From Tanticharoenia sakaeratensis NBRC 103193 (GTDB lineage: Bacteria > Pseudomonadota > Alphaproteobacteria > Acetobacterales > Acetobacteraceae), in NCBI RefSeq assembly GCF_000963885.1, contig NZ_BALE01000048.1:124001-188000 (forward strand): a stretch of DNA of 64,000 nt, written 5' to 3'. The position numbers and the translations under genes are program-made. The notes beneath the pieces were generated by a model. It was not told where the DNA came from. It worked only from the letters and a program-made list of their open reading frames with translations, and made no database searches. This document shows positions 37,130 to 47,945 of the stretch, one piece after another. The stretch's first letter is position 1, and each line of letters opens with the position of its first letter.

Positions 37130-38022
37130 TCAGGACGGCGCGCTTACCTTCTTCGTGCTCAGCACATTGCCGACCGACGCAATCACGATGCACGCAACGC
37201 CGGTCCAGCGCAGGGCGGACAGGGACTCGCCGAGGAAGACCAGCCCCGACATCGCGCCGAGCATCGGCTCCATGGACAACATGATGCCCAGATCGCGCGG
37301 GGTCAGGCGGCGCATGGCCAGCATGTCGAGCACGTAAGGCACGGCCGAAGACATGATCGCGACACTCAGCGCCATCGCGCCATAATACGGATGCGTGATC
37401 GCCGGCATCAGAGCCGGGATAAGGCAGGGCAACAGCAGAATCCCGGCCGTCGCCATGCCATAGGCCGTGGCATAGCCAGCATCGAGTCGTGGTGCGATGC
37501 GTGTTCCGGTCAGGATATACACGATCCAGCCGCAGCCGCTGAGAAGCGCCACGCAGACGCCCAGCGGATCTAGATGGCCCACTGCTCCATGCTCGGGACG
37601 CAGAAGCAGGACGATTCCGGCGATCACCAGGAGTGCCCAGGCCAGATCGAGCAGGCGGCGCGATCCGACCAGCGCCAGCGTCAGCGGCCCCAGAAACTCG
37701 AGTGCCACGACGATCCCGAGCGGCAGGCGGGTCAGTGCGATGTAGAACGCGGTGTTCATCACCGCGATCGAGGCGCCATAGGGCAACAGCACGCGCCAGA
37801 CGCCGCCGCGCAGCCGCGCGGCACTCGGTCGCCAGATCATGAGCAGGATCAGGGCAGCGAGACCCACGCGCAAGCCGACCATTCCGCTGGGCCCGAACAG
37901 GCCGAACAGGCCCTTTGCCAGTGCTGCTCCGATCTGGAACGAGGAGATGCCCCCGACCAGACATGCGACCGCACCCAGCCTCTCGCGCCCCGCATCGGGT
38001 GCGCGCGCCTGACCCGCCATCA

Positions 38023-38023
<1 letters not shown>
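37130..38023 (-). CDS. DMT-family exporter (EamA/RhtA-like)
   Basis: A 297-residue membrane protein with ten hydrophobic segments in two EamA repeats. YIALTRLPLGIVVALEFLGP (core LPLGIVVALEFLGP) and the second-repeat SMEPMLGAMSGLVFLGE (core EPMLGAMSGLVFLGE) match the RhtA threonine/homoserine exporter subgroup. Its ATG shares a base with the parE stop (TGATG), so it is translated behind parE. Amino-acid or small metabolite export is likely, with the specific substrate inferred only. Confidence 0.88.
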
Positions 38024-40071
<2,048 letters not shown>

Positions 40072-40133
40072 ACGACGTTCTCGCCGACCGGATCACGCCG
40101 CGTCAAGCGCCGTCCGTCGGACGTGAGACGCGA

Positions 40134-40673
40134 TCAGGCCCGTGTGCGATGATGGGCGATCACGCGACGACGCACGACACCCTGGCGGCTTTCCGCAACC
40201 GGCGCGGCGCAGGTCTCGAACGAGGCGGGCTGAACGATGTCCTTGGCTTCGGCGTAGTGCGAGAGGTCCGCGCCGTCCTCCAGCGCATTCACCTCGTCGA
40301 ACATGGCGACGCGCTGCATGCAGAAGATCGTGCCGGCGCGCAGGCCGCCTTCAGACTGCACGTTGGCAAGCTGGGTGATGTAGTCATCGTGCTCGCGCTG
40401 GGCGTTGCGGCCATAGGCGGAGCGGAAATAACCGTTCAGCTCGGCATCCTCGCTCAGAAGCTTCGGGCGGAACTTCTCGACGAACGCATTGTAACGGTCC
40501 TGGGCGCTGCAGGAGAGCGCGGTGACCATCAATTCGCTCTTGAGGCCCTGTACGTCGAATGCCTCATGGGCCGAGTTACTGCCGCATCCGGCAGCAAAAG
40601 CGGCCGGGGCGGCCGAAAGACCAAGGCAGGACGCGGCAAGCACGGCCAGACCGCGACGAAGCGGGAACGGCAT
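40134..40673 (-). CDS. Secreted protein of unknown function
   Basis: A 179-residue protein with a signal peptide (MPFPLRRGLAVLAASCLGLS to AAFA) and a mature part beginning GCGSNSAHEAF. The mature domain is helical with several Cys residues (GCGSN, LSCSAQD, FCMQRV, ETCAAP), which could form periplasmic disulfides. The ATG at 40673 is the start that gives a signal peptide. It lies 63 bp upstream of parE's start, on the same strand but beginning after it. I do not recognise the family. Confidence 0.8.
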   Translation of the reverse strand: MPFPLRRGLAVLAASCLGLSAAPAAFAAGCGSNSAHEAFDVQGLKSELMVTALSCSAQDRYNAFVEKFRPKLLSEDAELNGYFRSAYGRNAQREHDDYITQLANVQSEGGLRAGTIFCMQRVAMFDEVNALEDGADLSHYAEAKDIVQPASFETCAAPVAESRQGVVRRRVIAHHRTRA

Positions 40674-40995
40674 CGGGGGACTCCGGTTAGGCGAGAGCCG
40701 CACGGCGCGGCGAAGGTGAAACGAAACGGGCGATCACACCTCCGACATCAACCGATATGCCAAGGACGTGCGACAAGGCGCTATTCTGCAACAGAAATCA
40801 TGGCCGGAAAATGTCCGAGGTGACTTTTGACGGAGAAATTTCCGTCTATGGGCCGCCTTTCCGAAACAACGCCCCTGTCAGGCGCCGCACAACCCTATCG
40901 CGCGCACGTCTCTTGTTCTAAGAGGCTCGACGGCGCGCCAAGCCGGCATCAGACGATGGTCCGCGGCGCGCATGAGACCAGAAGCGGAGTTGACG
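40674..40995. other. Intergenic region between two divergent envelope-protein genes
   Basis: About 320 bp holding both promoters. An imperfect 18-bp dyad (7 of 9 pairs matched) spans 40829-40846, with outer arms GACGGA and TCCGTC. No gene is visible. Confidence 0.4.
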
Positions 40996-41577
40996 GTGCG
41001 ACTGCAAGCCCCTGCCTTGATCCTCTCCCGCGGCACCACGCGCGCATTGACGGGCGTCTTCGCTGCAAGCCTGCTCGCCGGGTGTATGCAGAAGCCGATC
41101 ATCCGGCATGTGGCCCCGCCCAACCCGTTCGGCAACACCAAGGTTTCCGCCGTGTGCCATACGAGCCCGGTCACAACCGGTGCGCAGGGCATCATGCAGG
41201 TCGCCATGACCGTGCGCAGCGACAACGGCACCTGCGCCCTGGCCGTCCAGCAGCCGGGCGGCGGCAATTACACGACGTTCGGCGTCGATCCCGCGCCCGA
41301 TCATGGCAAGGCGTTCCTTTACAATTACGACGGCCACACCTACGTCACCTATACGCCCAGGATGGCCTATGCCGGACCGGACGCCTTCACGGCGATCCTG
41401 ATCGAGGGTGAAGGCAAGCCGCGCCTGCGCCTGCATGTTGCAGCGACGGTCGATGCGACGGGTGTCGTCCTGCCGCCCCCTTCGGCAGTCGCCGCACCGG
41501 CGCCTGCAGCGAAGAGCTCGGCCAAGAGCACGACGAAGTCGCGCACGCGGCGCCGTCACACGACCGCAGCGCATTGA
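40996..41577 (+). CDS. Putative lipoprotein with basic C-terminal tail
   Basis: A 193-residue protein. GTG 40996 has GGAG 6 nt upstream and starts a lipoprotein signal with lipobox LLAGC; an ATG at 40972 would add eight residues. The middle part has HTSPVTTGAQGIMQVAMTV and a strand-rich YTPRMAYAGPDAFTAILI stretch resembling bacterial Ig-like repeats. The C-terminus is Ala/Lys/Arg/Thr-rich (KSSAKSTTKSRTRRRH) and may bind acidic polymers or peptidoglycan. I do not recognise a named family. Confidence 0.75.
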   Translation: MRLQAPALILSRGTTRALTGVFAASLLAGCMQKPIIRHVAPPNPFGNTKVSAVCHTSPVTTGAQGIMQVAMTVRSDNGTCALAVQQPGGGNYTTFGVDPAPDHGKAFLYNYDGHTYVTYTPRMAYAGPDAFTAILIEGEGKPRLRLHVAATVDATGVVLPPPSAVAAPAPAAKSSAKSTTKSRTRRRHTTAAH

Positions 41578-41583
41578 ACCGCG

Positions 41584-41617
41584 CCGCAGCGTCCCGCCTT
41601 GTAGCGGGACGCTGCGG
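41584..41617. terminator. Bidirectional terminator hairpin
   Basis: Perfect 14-bp arms CCGCAGCGTCCCGC and GCGGGACGCTGCGG around CTTGTA, exactly filling the gap between the convergent lipoprotein and Rrf2 genes. Confidence 0.85.
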
Positions 41618-42088
41618 TCAGATCGAGAACGAGATCGGCTCGGACAGCGGGCGCCGGAGGCCGCGGGCCTCGGCATCGCGCACGAGGTCGTCGAGCGAGA
41701 TGGCCTCGAGCTGCGTGCGCAATTCGCCGTCCAGCCTGTTCCAGGTCGGCTCGACCACTTTCGCGAACAGGCCGCCCGAGGGCCCTTCATCTCCCGACAC
41801 ATCGTCGGCCGTCGCAATCGTCACGATGTCGGCGAGCGTGATGTCACGCCGCGGACGACCGAGCCGATAGCCGCCGCGTGGTCCACGCACGCTCTCCAGC
41901 AGTGACGAGCGTGACAGGGCCTGAAGGAGCGGTTCGATGCCGCGCCGGGCGAGGCCCGCGCGTTCGGCGATATCGGCGGCACTGACCGTGCCGACGCGAC
42001 CGGCATGAAATGCGATGTCGAGCATGATCACGACCGCGACCATCGCGCGGTCCCGGCGGATCAGCATGGGGCGAATTTCCTTCGTCAT
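41618..42088 (-). CDS. Rrf2-family regulator without cysteines
   Basis: A 156-residue regulator with the Rrf2 winged helix: IRRDRAMVAVVIMLDIAFHA, then TVSAADIAERAGLARRGIE as the helix-turn-helix and RGPRGGYRLGRP as the wing. There is no Cys anywhere in the protein, so it cannot ligate a 2Fe-2S cluster as IscR or NsrR do. It diverges from the cysteine synthase gene 91 bp away, an arrangement reminiscent of CymR, which senses cysteine supply through CysK. Regulation of that gene is inferred. ATG 42088 is used. Confidence 0.9.
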   Translation of the reverse strand: MTKEIRPMLIRRDRAMVAVVIMLDIAFHAGRVGTVSAADIAERAGLARRGIEPLLQALSRSSLLESVRGPRGGYRLGRPRRDITLADIVTIATADDVSGDEGPSGGLFAKVVEPTWNRLDGELRTQLEAISLDDLVRDAEARGLRRPLSEPISFSI

Positions 42089-42178
42089 GACCACAGTATA
42101 TCAGCGCGGGACGACTTGATCCACGCACAGGTTTCGTGTTTTTCCCGCTAAGCGCAGTTTTCACCCAGGCCGAGGCAG

Positions 42179-43222
42179 ATGAGCAGATCCCCCAAGCGCC
42201 CCAGAGGCGCGACAAAGACCATGCCTGACGCCGGTACGGCGACCCTTGCCGTGCCGCATGCGATCGATCTCGCGGCGCCGCGCGGCCGGGTCTATCGGTC
42301 GATCGTCGAGACGGTCGGCGGCACGCCGCTGGTTGCCCTGCCCCGACTGACCATGCTGGACGACATCAGGGCGACCGTCCTGCTGAAGCTCGAATTCTTC
42401 AATCCGCTCGGCTCGGTGAAGGACCGGATCGGCGTCGCGATGCTGGCGCGAGCCGAGGACGAGGGCCGGATCACGCGGGGCCGGACGGTTCTCGTGGAGC
42501 CGACCTCCGGCAATACCGGCATCGCGCTGGCTTTCGCAGCGGCGGCACTGGGCTATCGCCTCGTCGTGACGATGCCCGAGAATGCCTCGATCGAGCGTCG
42601 CAAGATGCTGCGCCTGATGGATGTGCAGATCGAACTGACGCCTGCGAAGCTCGGCATGGCCGGCGCGATCCGGCGGGCGCAGGATCTGCTCGACAGCCTG
42701 CCCGACGCCTGGATGCCGGCGCAGTTCGACAATCCGTCCAACCCTCTGATCCATGCCGAGACGACGGCCGAGGAAATCTGGACCGATACGGCCGGGGCTG
42801 TCGATCTTGTGGTCGCAGGGCTCGGCACGGGCGGCACCGCCAGCGGCATTGCGCACCGCCTATGTCCGCGCAAGGAAGGTTTCGCGGTCTGGGGCGTCGA
42901 GCCGCTGGAAAGCGCGATCCTGAACGGCGATGAGCCGGGACCGCACGGAATTCAGGGAATCGGGCCGGGATTCTGTCCTGCGACGCTGGACCGATCGGCG
43001 CTGGCCGGCGTGCTGGCCGTATCCGAGCGGGAGGCGATTGCGGCATCCCGCCGCTGCGCGCGCGTTGAAGGAATTCCGATCGGGATTTCCTCCGGTGCGG
43101 CGCTGCATGCGGCACTGACGCTGGCGGCCCAGCCGGAGCATGAAGGCAAGACGATCGTGGCGATCGTGCCGTCCTTCGCCGAACGTTATCTGTCCACCAG
43201 TCTGTTCAACGGGCTCGCCTGA
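42179..43222 (+). CDS. cysK: Cysteine synthase (O-acetylserine sulfhydrylase)
   Basis: A 347-residue PLP enzyme of the fold-type II family. The PLP lysine lies in FNPLGSVKDRIG, the substrate loop is TSGNTGIALA, the phosphate cup is GLGTGGTASGI, and the C-terminal part has GISSGAAL. It makes cysteine from O-acetylserine and sulfide. GAGG lies 5 nt before the ATG at 42179; an N-terminal extension of about 35 residues precedes the core, so a later start is possible. It is divergent from the Rrf2 regulator. Confidence 0.94.
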   Translation: MSRSPKRPRGATKTMPDAGTATLAVPHAIDLAAPRGRVYRSIVETVGGTPLVALPRLTMLDDIRATVLLKLEFFNPLGSVKDRIGVAMLARAEDEGRITRGRTVLVEPTSGNTGIALAFAAAALGYRLVVTMPENASIERRKMLRLMDVQIELTPAKLGMAGAIRRAQDLLDSLPDAWMPAQFDNPSNPLIHAETTAEEIWTDTAGAVDLVVAGLGTGGTASGIAHRLCPRKEGFAVWGVEPLESAILNGDEPGPHGIQGIGPGFCPATLDRSALAGVLAVSEREAIAASRRCARVEGIPIGISSGAALHAALTLAAQPEHEGKTIVAIVPSFAERYLSTSLFNGLA

Positions 43223-43506
43223 GCGCAGCCGGACAGGACAATACGAGACGCTTTCCGGCAGGATGATCCGGTGGATTGTTCGGTAGCCAAGGCGCGTGAA
43301 GTCCACACAGCACCTTGCCGACATTTTTCAGGGATCGGGCGGAGCCTCCAACAAAATCGACGCGCTCGCCAATCTCGTTCGCGATTTTCGGGGCGTTCCG
43401 AACGATCACCGGACAGGTACGGCCGCCTCAGTCAGTCTGTGCCGGCCGGTCTGGCCGGTCGGCGTGGTCCACGACGTTCATAAGCGTTTCCTTTTCCGGA
43501 TGTTTG

Positions 43507-44448
43507 TCAGTTCGGCAGGTAAACGATGCGCTGCCCCTGATCGCCCCAGGTAGCCGCGACTTCGGCGAGCGGGACGGCATGGTAATCCAGCGTGAGTTTC
43601 GCTTTAGCAGCGGCCTGGAAAACGCCGTCTATGGCGGTGATGAGGCTTTGCAGGCCGACGCTGCCCAGGCCGCTCCCCATGATCTTGATGGCAGACGAGC
43701 GCAACACTGCAGCAGGCAATGCGATCTCGCCCCCTGCTGCCGCGCCGATCTGGACGAAGCGTACCGGAATGCCCGCAGGGGAGGCTTTCGCGCCCGCGAT
43801 AAGGATCGAGCGTGCGCTGGCGCCCCACAGATAATCGAGCACGACGTCAATTCCGCTGCCGAAGTGCTCACGCAGAGCCGCCTCGAACGCCTCCTCGTCT
43901 TCGCCAAGCGGCACCACCAGGTCCGCACCGATGGTGCGAAGTACCGTCGCGTTGCGGCCCGTCGCGATCACTCGGGCCGCGCCCAGATGCCGCGCGATCC
44001 GGACCGCCAACTTTCCCGCCGCACCTGTCGCGCCGTTGATGAGAACTGTCTCACCTTTGACCAGTCTGGCCCGTTCGGTGAGCGCCGCCCAGGACGACAT
44101 ACCCGGATTGGCGATGACCGCAGCCGCCACGTCATCAAGACTGTCGGGTAACGGCAACCAATGCCCGTTGGAAACCACCGTGCGATCAGCCATGGCGCCA
44201 AACGGCGAGCGGGGCAAAAGAAAGTAGACCCGCGTTCCGTCATCCAGCCGACCGACGCCATCGACGCCGGCAACAAATGGAAAGTTGTTCTTCGCGCTGT
44301 AGTGAGTTCCGGAGGCGCGGCCACGGGCGAGCTGGCTCAGCGCGGACGCTGTCACCTGTACCGCGACCTCGCCCGCATGCGCGACCGGTTCCGCAAAATC
44401 GCCATAGACCGGCATGGAGCCGGGTTGCTGAACAATGGCTGCCTTCAT
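43507..44448 (-). CDS. Medium-chain quinone oxidoreductase family protein
   Basis: A 313-residue zinc-independent MDR protein. A GroES-like N-terminal domain (FVAGVDGVGRL) is followed by a Rossmann domain with NGATGAAGKLAVRIARHLGA (core GATGAAGKLA) and VIATGRN for NADPH binding. It has no catalytic or structural zinc ligands. Members reduce quinones or alpha,beta-unsaturated carbonyls. It is divergent from a MarR regulator with two matching operator copies, suggesting induction by an electrophile or phenolic. Confidence 0.9.
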   Translation of the reverse strand: MKAAIVQQPGSMPVYGDFAEPVAHAGEVAVQVTASALSQLARGRASGTHYSAKNNFPFVAGVDGVGRLDDGTRVYFLLPRSPFGAMADRTVVSNGHWLPLPDSLDDVAAAVIANPGMSSWAALTERARLVKGETVLINGATGAAGKLAVRIARHLGAARVIATGRNATVLRTIGADLVVPLGEDEEAFEAALREHFGSGIDVVLDYLWGASARSILIAGAKASPAGIPVRFVQIGAAAGGEIALPAAVLRSSAIKIMGSGLGSVGLQSLITAIDGVFQAAAKAKLTLDYHAVPLAEVAATWGDQGQRIVYLPN

Positions 44449-44477
44449 ATTCCCGACCTTCCGATTTCACGGTTTCC

Positions 44478-44492
44478 GTGTATAATGCACAC
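44478..44492. promoter_or_regulatory. MarR operator copy 1
   Basis: GTGTATAATGCACAC, 30 bp from the quinone oxidoreductase start. Its first 13 bases match, with one change, the reverse complement of the copy at 44525-44537. It contains TATAAT, which could be the -10 of the marR promoter. Confidence 0.75.
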
Positions 44493-44524
44493 GATAAGCT
44501 TCGTTTAGCCGGAGGTCAATATCC

Positions 44525-44537
44525 GTGCATAATACAC
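44525..44537. promoter_or_regulatory. MarR operator copy 2, over the regulator start codon
   Basis: GTGCATAATACAC is the inverted counterpart of the site at 44478-44490 with one mismatch. It begins at the GTG start codon of the regulator, so bound protein would block the regulator's own expression. Confidence 0.7.
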
Positions 44538-44980
44538 CGAGCAGGGAAATGCTCAGGCAGCTTCACGATGCCGTCCTTGATATCGTGGCCGTCATCAACC
44601 GCCCCGATCGAGATGAGCTGCTCATCCGGGAAGCCGGAATAAAGCTTGATCGGGCCCTGTTTCCGCTCCTGGTCCTGACGGAGCGATTGGGGCCGATTGG
44701 CGTGGTTGAACTCTCCGGGCGCGTGGGACGCGACCACAGCACCGTCAGCCGTCAGATCGCCAAACTTGTGCAACTTGGTCTGGTCGAACGGCAGCCGAGT
44801 CCGTCGGATCGTCGTCAGCGGGAGCTCCGCGCGACAGTGCGGGGTCATGCGATGGCCCGGCTGATAGACGACGCACGCGAGCGGCTTGCCCGTCGCGCTC
44901 TGTCGGGATGGTCCGAGGACGAAATCGCCAACCTTGCGAAATCACTACGCCGCTTCGCTGACGCTCTTGCCGCGCCGTGA
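44525..44980 (+). CDS. MarR-family transcriptional regulator
   Basis: A 151-residue winged-helix regulator starting at GTG 44525. It has GVVELSGRVGRDHSTVSRQIA as the DNA-binding helices (core GRDHSTVSRQI) and the wing VERQPSPSDRRQRELRAT (core DRRQRELRAT). A GGAGG ribosome site lies 10 nt upstream. It is divergent from the quinone oxidoreductase. Two related inverted sites in the 76-bp spacer, one on its own start, imply autorepression and control of the neighbour. Confidence 0.93.
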   Translation: MHNTPSREMLRQLHDAVLDIVAVINRPDRDELLIREAGIKLDRALFPLLVLTERLGPIGVVELSGRVGRDHSTVSRQIAKLVQLGLVERQPSPSDRRQRELRATVRGHAMARLIDDARERLARRALSGWSEDEIANLAKSLRRFADALAAP

Positions 44981-45414
44981 AGCTCCCGACTGACGGCATG
45001 GAAAGCATTCCATCAGGCAGGCCGTGGGCATGCGACGAAGCGCGAGGTCGCCCGATGACAGACTGTCAGCATCCGGTTCCGAAGGAGACAGTCTGTTCTC
45101 GCGGTCAAGACAGCCATCACCACATTGGCTGAAAGGTGCAGGCTGCGGTTCCAGAATCGTGATCCGGTCCGTCTGGGGACTATTGCCTGGGGCACTTCTG
45201 TCGAAGGCCGAGCGTACATGCCCTGTGCAATAGCCAGGATGTTCACGAGCCCCGGAACACGTCTTGGCACCAAAGGCCGATTCCTGCCGCGAAACAGACG
45301 CATGCTGAAGTCATGTCCTTCAGTCGGCGACGAGCGGCACCGGAGTCACGGTTGCAGGTGCGATTTGCGCGCCACGAAATGATGCCGGAAACCCCGGCGC
45401 CATGCGTACGCGGC
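44981..45414. other. Gene-free interval between marR and mutL with one large hairpin
   Basis: About 430 bp. Exact 10-bp arms ACAGACTGTC (45058-45067) and GACAGTCTGT (45087-45096) flank a 19-nt loop. It could be a terminator or structured RNA downstream of the MarR gene. No reading frame with a ribosome site was found. Confidence 0.5.
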
Positions 45415-47223
45415 CTACGTGCTCCGTCCAAACAGGCGTTCCAGTTCGGTCCGGCTGAGTTTCAGCCACGTCGGGCGACCGTGGGAACAGGTATTGGCGC
45501 GGGGCGTCTGTTCCATCTGGCGCAGCAGGGCCGACATTTCCTCGACGTTGAGCCGTCGTCCCGCGCGGATGCTGCCGTGGCAGGCCATGCGGGCGATGGC
45601 GGCATCGAGGCGGCGCTCGAGGCTTGCCGCCTGATCCGCACCGAGATCGGGATCGGCCGACAATTCGTCAGCCAGGTCGCGCAGAAGGGCCCCTGCGTTG
45701 CCGTCGCGCAGCAGCGCAGGCAGTGTGCGCACCAGGATGGCACCGCCGCCGAATGCCTCGATCTCGACGCCGAGCTGTGCCAGCAGGGGCGCCTGCGCCA
45801 GGATGGTGTCGGCGGCGCGCCCCAGTTCGACGACTTCGGGCAACAGCAGGCGCTGGGCCCGGATCTGACCGGACAGATGTTCGGCTCGCAGCTTCTCGTG
45901 CGTCAGGCGCTCGTGCGCCGCATGCTGGTCCACGAGTACGAGATCGCCGTCAGCCGCGACCGCGATCAGATAGGTATCAAGCACCTGCGCCACTGGCGCG
46001 CCGAGCGGATGGGCGGACGGTGCAGGTGCATCCGCAACCGGAGCAGCCGGTGCGGCGGCCTCATGCGTTCGCGCGGATGGGTGGTCGCCGAGATCGAGCC
46101 GGCGTTCGGAAAAGCCGGTGGCAGGCGAGGAGGATGCAGGCAGGGACACGGCCGGCGCCCCACGATCCGGCGGGGGATAGGCGATGCTGGCCCGGCGCGG
46201 CGTATTCAGCGAAATGCGGTTGTTGCCCGTACCCGCACCGAAGCCGAGAGCGCGTTGCAAGGCCCCGATCATCAGCGAACGCACCGCAGGCTCGTCGGCG
46301 AAGCGCAGTTCGGTCTTCGCGGGATGGACGTTGATGTCCACCTGTTCCGGCGGCAGGCGCAGATGCAGCGACAGCACCGGATGGCGGCCTGGAACGATGA
46401 CCGGGCGATAGGCGACACGGATCGCGGTCCGCAGGACCGGGTCGGTCACCGGACGGTCGTTGACCAGCAGGAACTGAGCGCCGGCGGCGGCACGCGTATG
46501 GCCGGGCCCGCAGATGAAGCCCTCGAGCTGCATGTCGCCACGCCCATCCTCGAGCGGCACCAGCAGATCAGGCGTGACATCGAGGATGGCTCGTACGCGG
46601 GACGCACGATCCTGCGGCGGCAGGTCCAGCACGGTGCGCCCGTCCATGACCAGCCGGATCGCCGTATCCGGTACGGCAAGCGCCAGACGTCGCACGACGG
46701 TCTCGGCATGGGTGGATTCGACACGGGGCGAGCGCAGGAACTTGCGCCGCGCGGGCGTTGCGAAAAACAGGTCTTCCACCAGAACACGGGTGCCGACGGG
46801 TCCTGCCACCGGCTCCGGCGGGGTGAGGACGCCGCCTTCGACCCGCAGCCGCCACGCGGTCTCGGCGCCGGGCGGCCGCGATGTCAGGCTCAGGCGGGCG
46901 GATGCACCGATCGAGGGCAGTGCCTCGCCCCGGAAGCCGAGGGTCGCGATCCGCACCAGCGTTTCGTCGGCGAGTTTCGACGTGCAGTGGCGTTCCACCG
47001 CGAGGGACAGATCGTCAGGCGTCATGCCGCACCCGTCATCCGTGACCTCGATTCGCCCGATGCCGCCACCGTCGAGGGCGACGACAATGCGGCGCGCACC
47101 GGCGTCGATCGCGTTTTCCAGCAGTTCCTTCAGCGCGGCGGCAGGGCGCTCGATCACCTCGCCCGCCGCGATCAGATCGATCACGTGGCCGGACAGGCGG
47201 CGAATCTGGGGAGAGGCCGTCAT
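45415..47223 (-). CDS. mutL: DNA mismatch repair protein MutL
   Basis: A 602-residue GHKL ATPase. The N-terminus has IAAGEVIERPAAALKELLEN (core AGEVIERP), TDDGCGM and GFRGEALPSI. A Pro/Ala-rich linker lies near residues 340-400. The C-terminal dimerisation domain carries the endonuclease motif DQHAAHERLTHEKL, together with ACHGSIRAG and the late HGRPT. It links MutS recognition to strand incision, and the motif predicts nicking activity of its own. It lies 80 bp after the lipoprotein gene in the ileS-lspA run. Confidence 0.96.
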   Translation of the reverse strand: MTASPQIRRLSGHVIDLIAAGEVIERPAAALKELLENAIDAGARRIVVALDGGGIGRIEVTDDGCGMTPDDLSLAVERHCTSKLADETLVRIATLGFRGEALPSIGASARLSLTSRPPGAETAWRLRVEGGVLTPPEPVAGPVGTRVLVEDLFFATPARRKFLRSPRVESTHAETVVRRLALAVPDTAIRLVMDGRTVLDLPPQDRASRVRAILDVTPDLLVPLEDGRGDMQLEGFICGPGHTRAAAGAQFLLVNDRPVTDPVLRTAIRVAYRPVIVPGRHPVLSLHLRLPPEQVDINVHPAKTELRFADEPAVRSLMIGALQRALGFGAGTGNNRISLNTPRRASIAYPPPDRGAPAVSLPASSSPATGFSERRLDLGDHPSARTHEAAAPAAPVADAPAPSAHPLGAPVAQVLDTYLIAVAADGDLVLVDQHAAHERLTHEKLRAEHLSGQIRAQRLLLPEVVELGRAADTILAQAPLLAQLGVEIEAFGGGAILVRTLPALLRDGNAGALLRDLADELSADPDLGADQAASLERRLDAAIARMACHGSIRAGRRLNVEEMSALLRQMEQTPRANTCSHGRPTWLKLSRTELERLFGRST

Positions 47224-47302
47224 CGGGCGATCATACGCGCGACTGTGACGGCAGGCACCCCTGTCGAAAAGGGGAGCAGCCCGTCAGGCCGCAATCCCGC
47301 GA

Positions 47303-47863
47303 TCAGAAGATGCCGAGCATCCCGCCCGAGGACTTGCCGCGCACGGTCGGCGTGGCGCCATTGGTCTGTGCCCGGCCCAAGGCTGCATTCTGACGGATCC
47401 GGCCGTTCTCGGCCTGTCCATCGACGACGGAGCCGGCCGAACCGGCCTGCCAGAACATCAGGTTGTCCACGAAGCCGGCGCCGGCCGGGCTCAGTTCCGC
47501 ATTATTCGGCGCGGAAGCGCCCTGGTTGACAGCGCCGACGAGGGCGCTCTGTCCGGCGCTGCTGCTGCCGTTGGTGTTGTTGAGCGCGGCATTGGGAGAC
47601 AGCGTCTCCAGCGCCTGCATGCGCGGGCTCTGGTCCACGGAACTCGCCATCGTCGTGCTGCCCGGTGCTCCCAGGCTCTCGGACGGCGGCATCGAGAGCG
47701 GCGGCCGCGTCGTGACGGTGTATTCGTCCGGCACGTCACGCGTGAGGCCGAAAGCCCGTGACACGTCGGCACCGGTGCAGCCGGCGAGCATGCTCACACC
47801 CACGAGGGCCGAGGCGGACATACAAAGTCGGGTCACGACAGGACGGGTAAGGAGCTTGGCCAT
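47303..47863 (-). CDS. DUF3035-type lipoprotein
   Basis: A 186-residue lipoprotein: signal with lipobox LAGC (ALVGVSMLAGC), then FGLTRDVPDEYTVTTRPPLS, the recognisable DUF3035 block (core PDEYTVTTRPPL). The rest is Ala/Ser/Asn/Gly-rich with GAGFVDNLMFWQAG. DUF3035 proteins lie next to lspA in many alphaproteobacteria and are thought to work in the outer membrane. ATG 47863 gives a proper lipoprotein signal. lspA, whose product would process this protein, ends 83 bp upstream. Confidence 0.87.
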   Translation of the reverse strand: MAKLLTRPVVTRLCMSASALVGVSMLAGCTGADVSRAFGLTRDVPDEYTVTTRPPLSMPPSESLGAPGSTTMASSVDQSPRMQALETLSPNAALNNTNGSSSAGQSALVGAVNQGASAPNNAELSPAGAGFVDNLMFWQAGSAGSVVDGQAENGRIRQNAALGRAQTNGATPTVRGKSSGGMLGIF

Positions 47864-47945
47864 GGTGCGCTCATCTCTACCGTTGCGTCTGCGACCAGAC
47901 AAGAGGCCAGAACAGGGCCGCGGTCCGGCCACGCACACGGCGGGT

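Noticed and set aside
43223-43506. Short frames in the spacer after cysK
   Set aside because: Neither strand gives a frame with a ribosome site or a recognisable sequence; treated as spacer.
45313-47529. 738-codon plus-strand open frame opposite mutL
   Set aside because: mutL motifs are complete on the minus strand; this is a GC-driven shadow.
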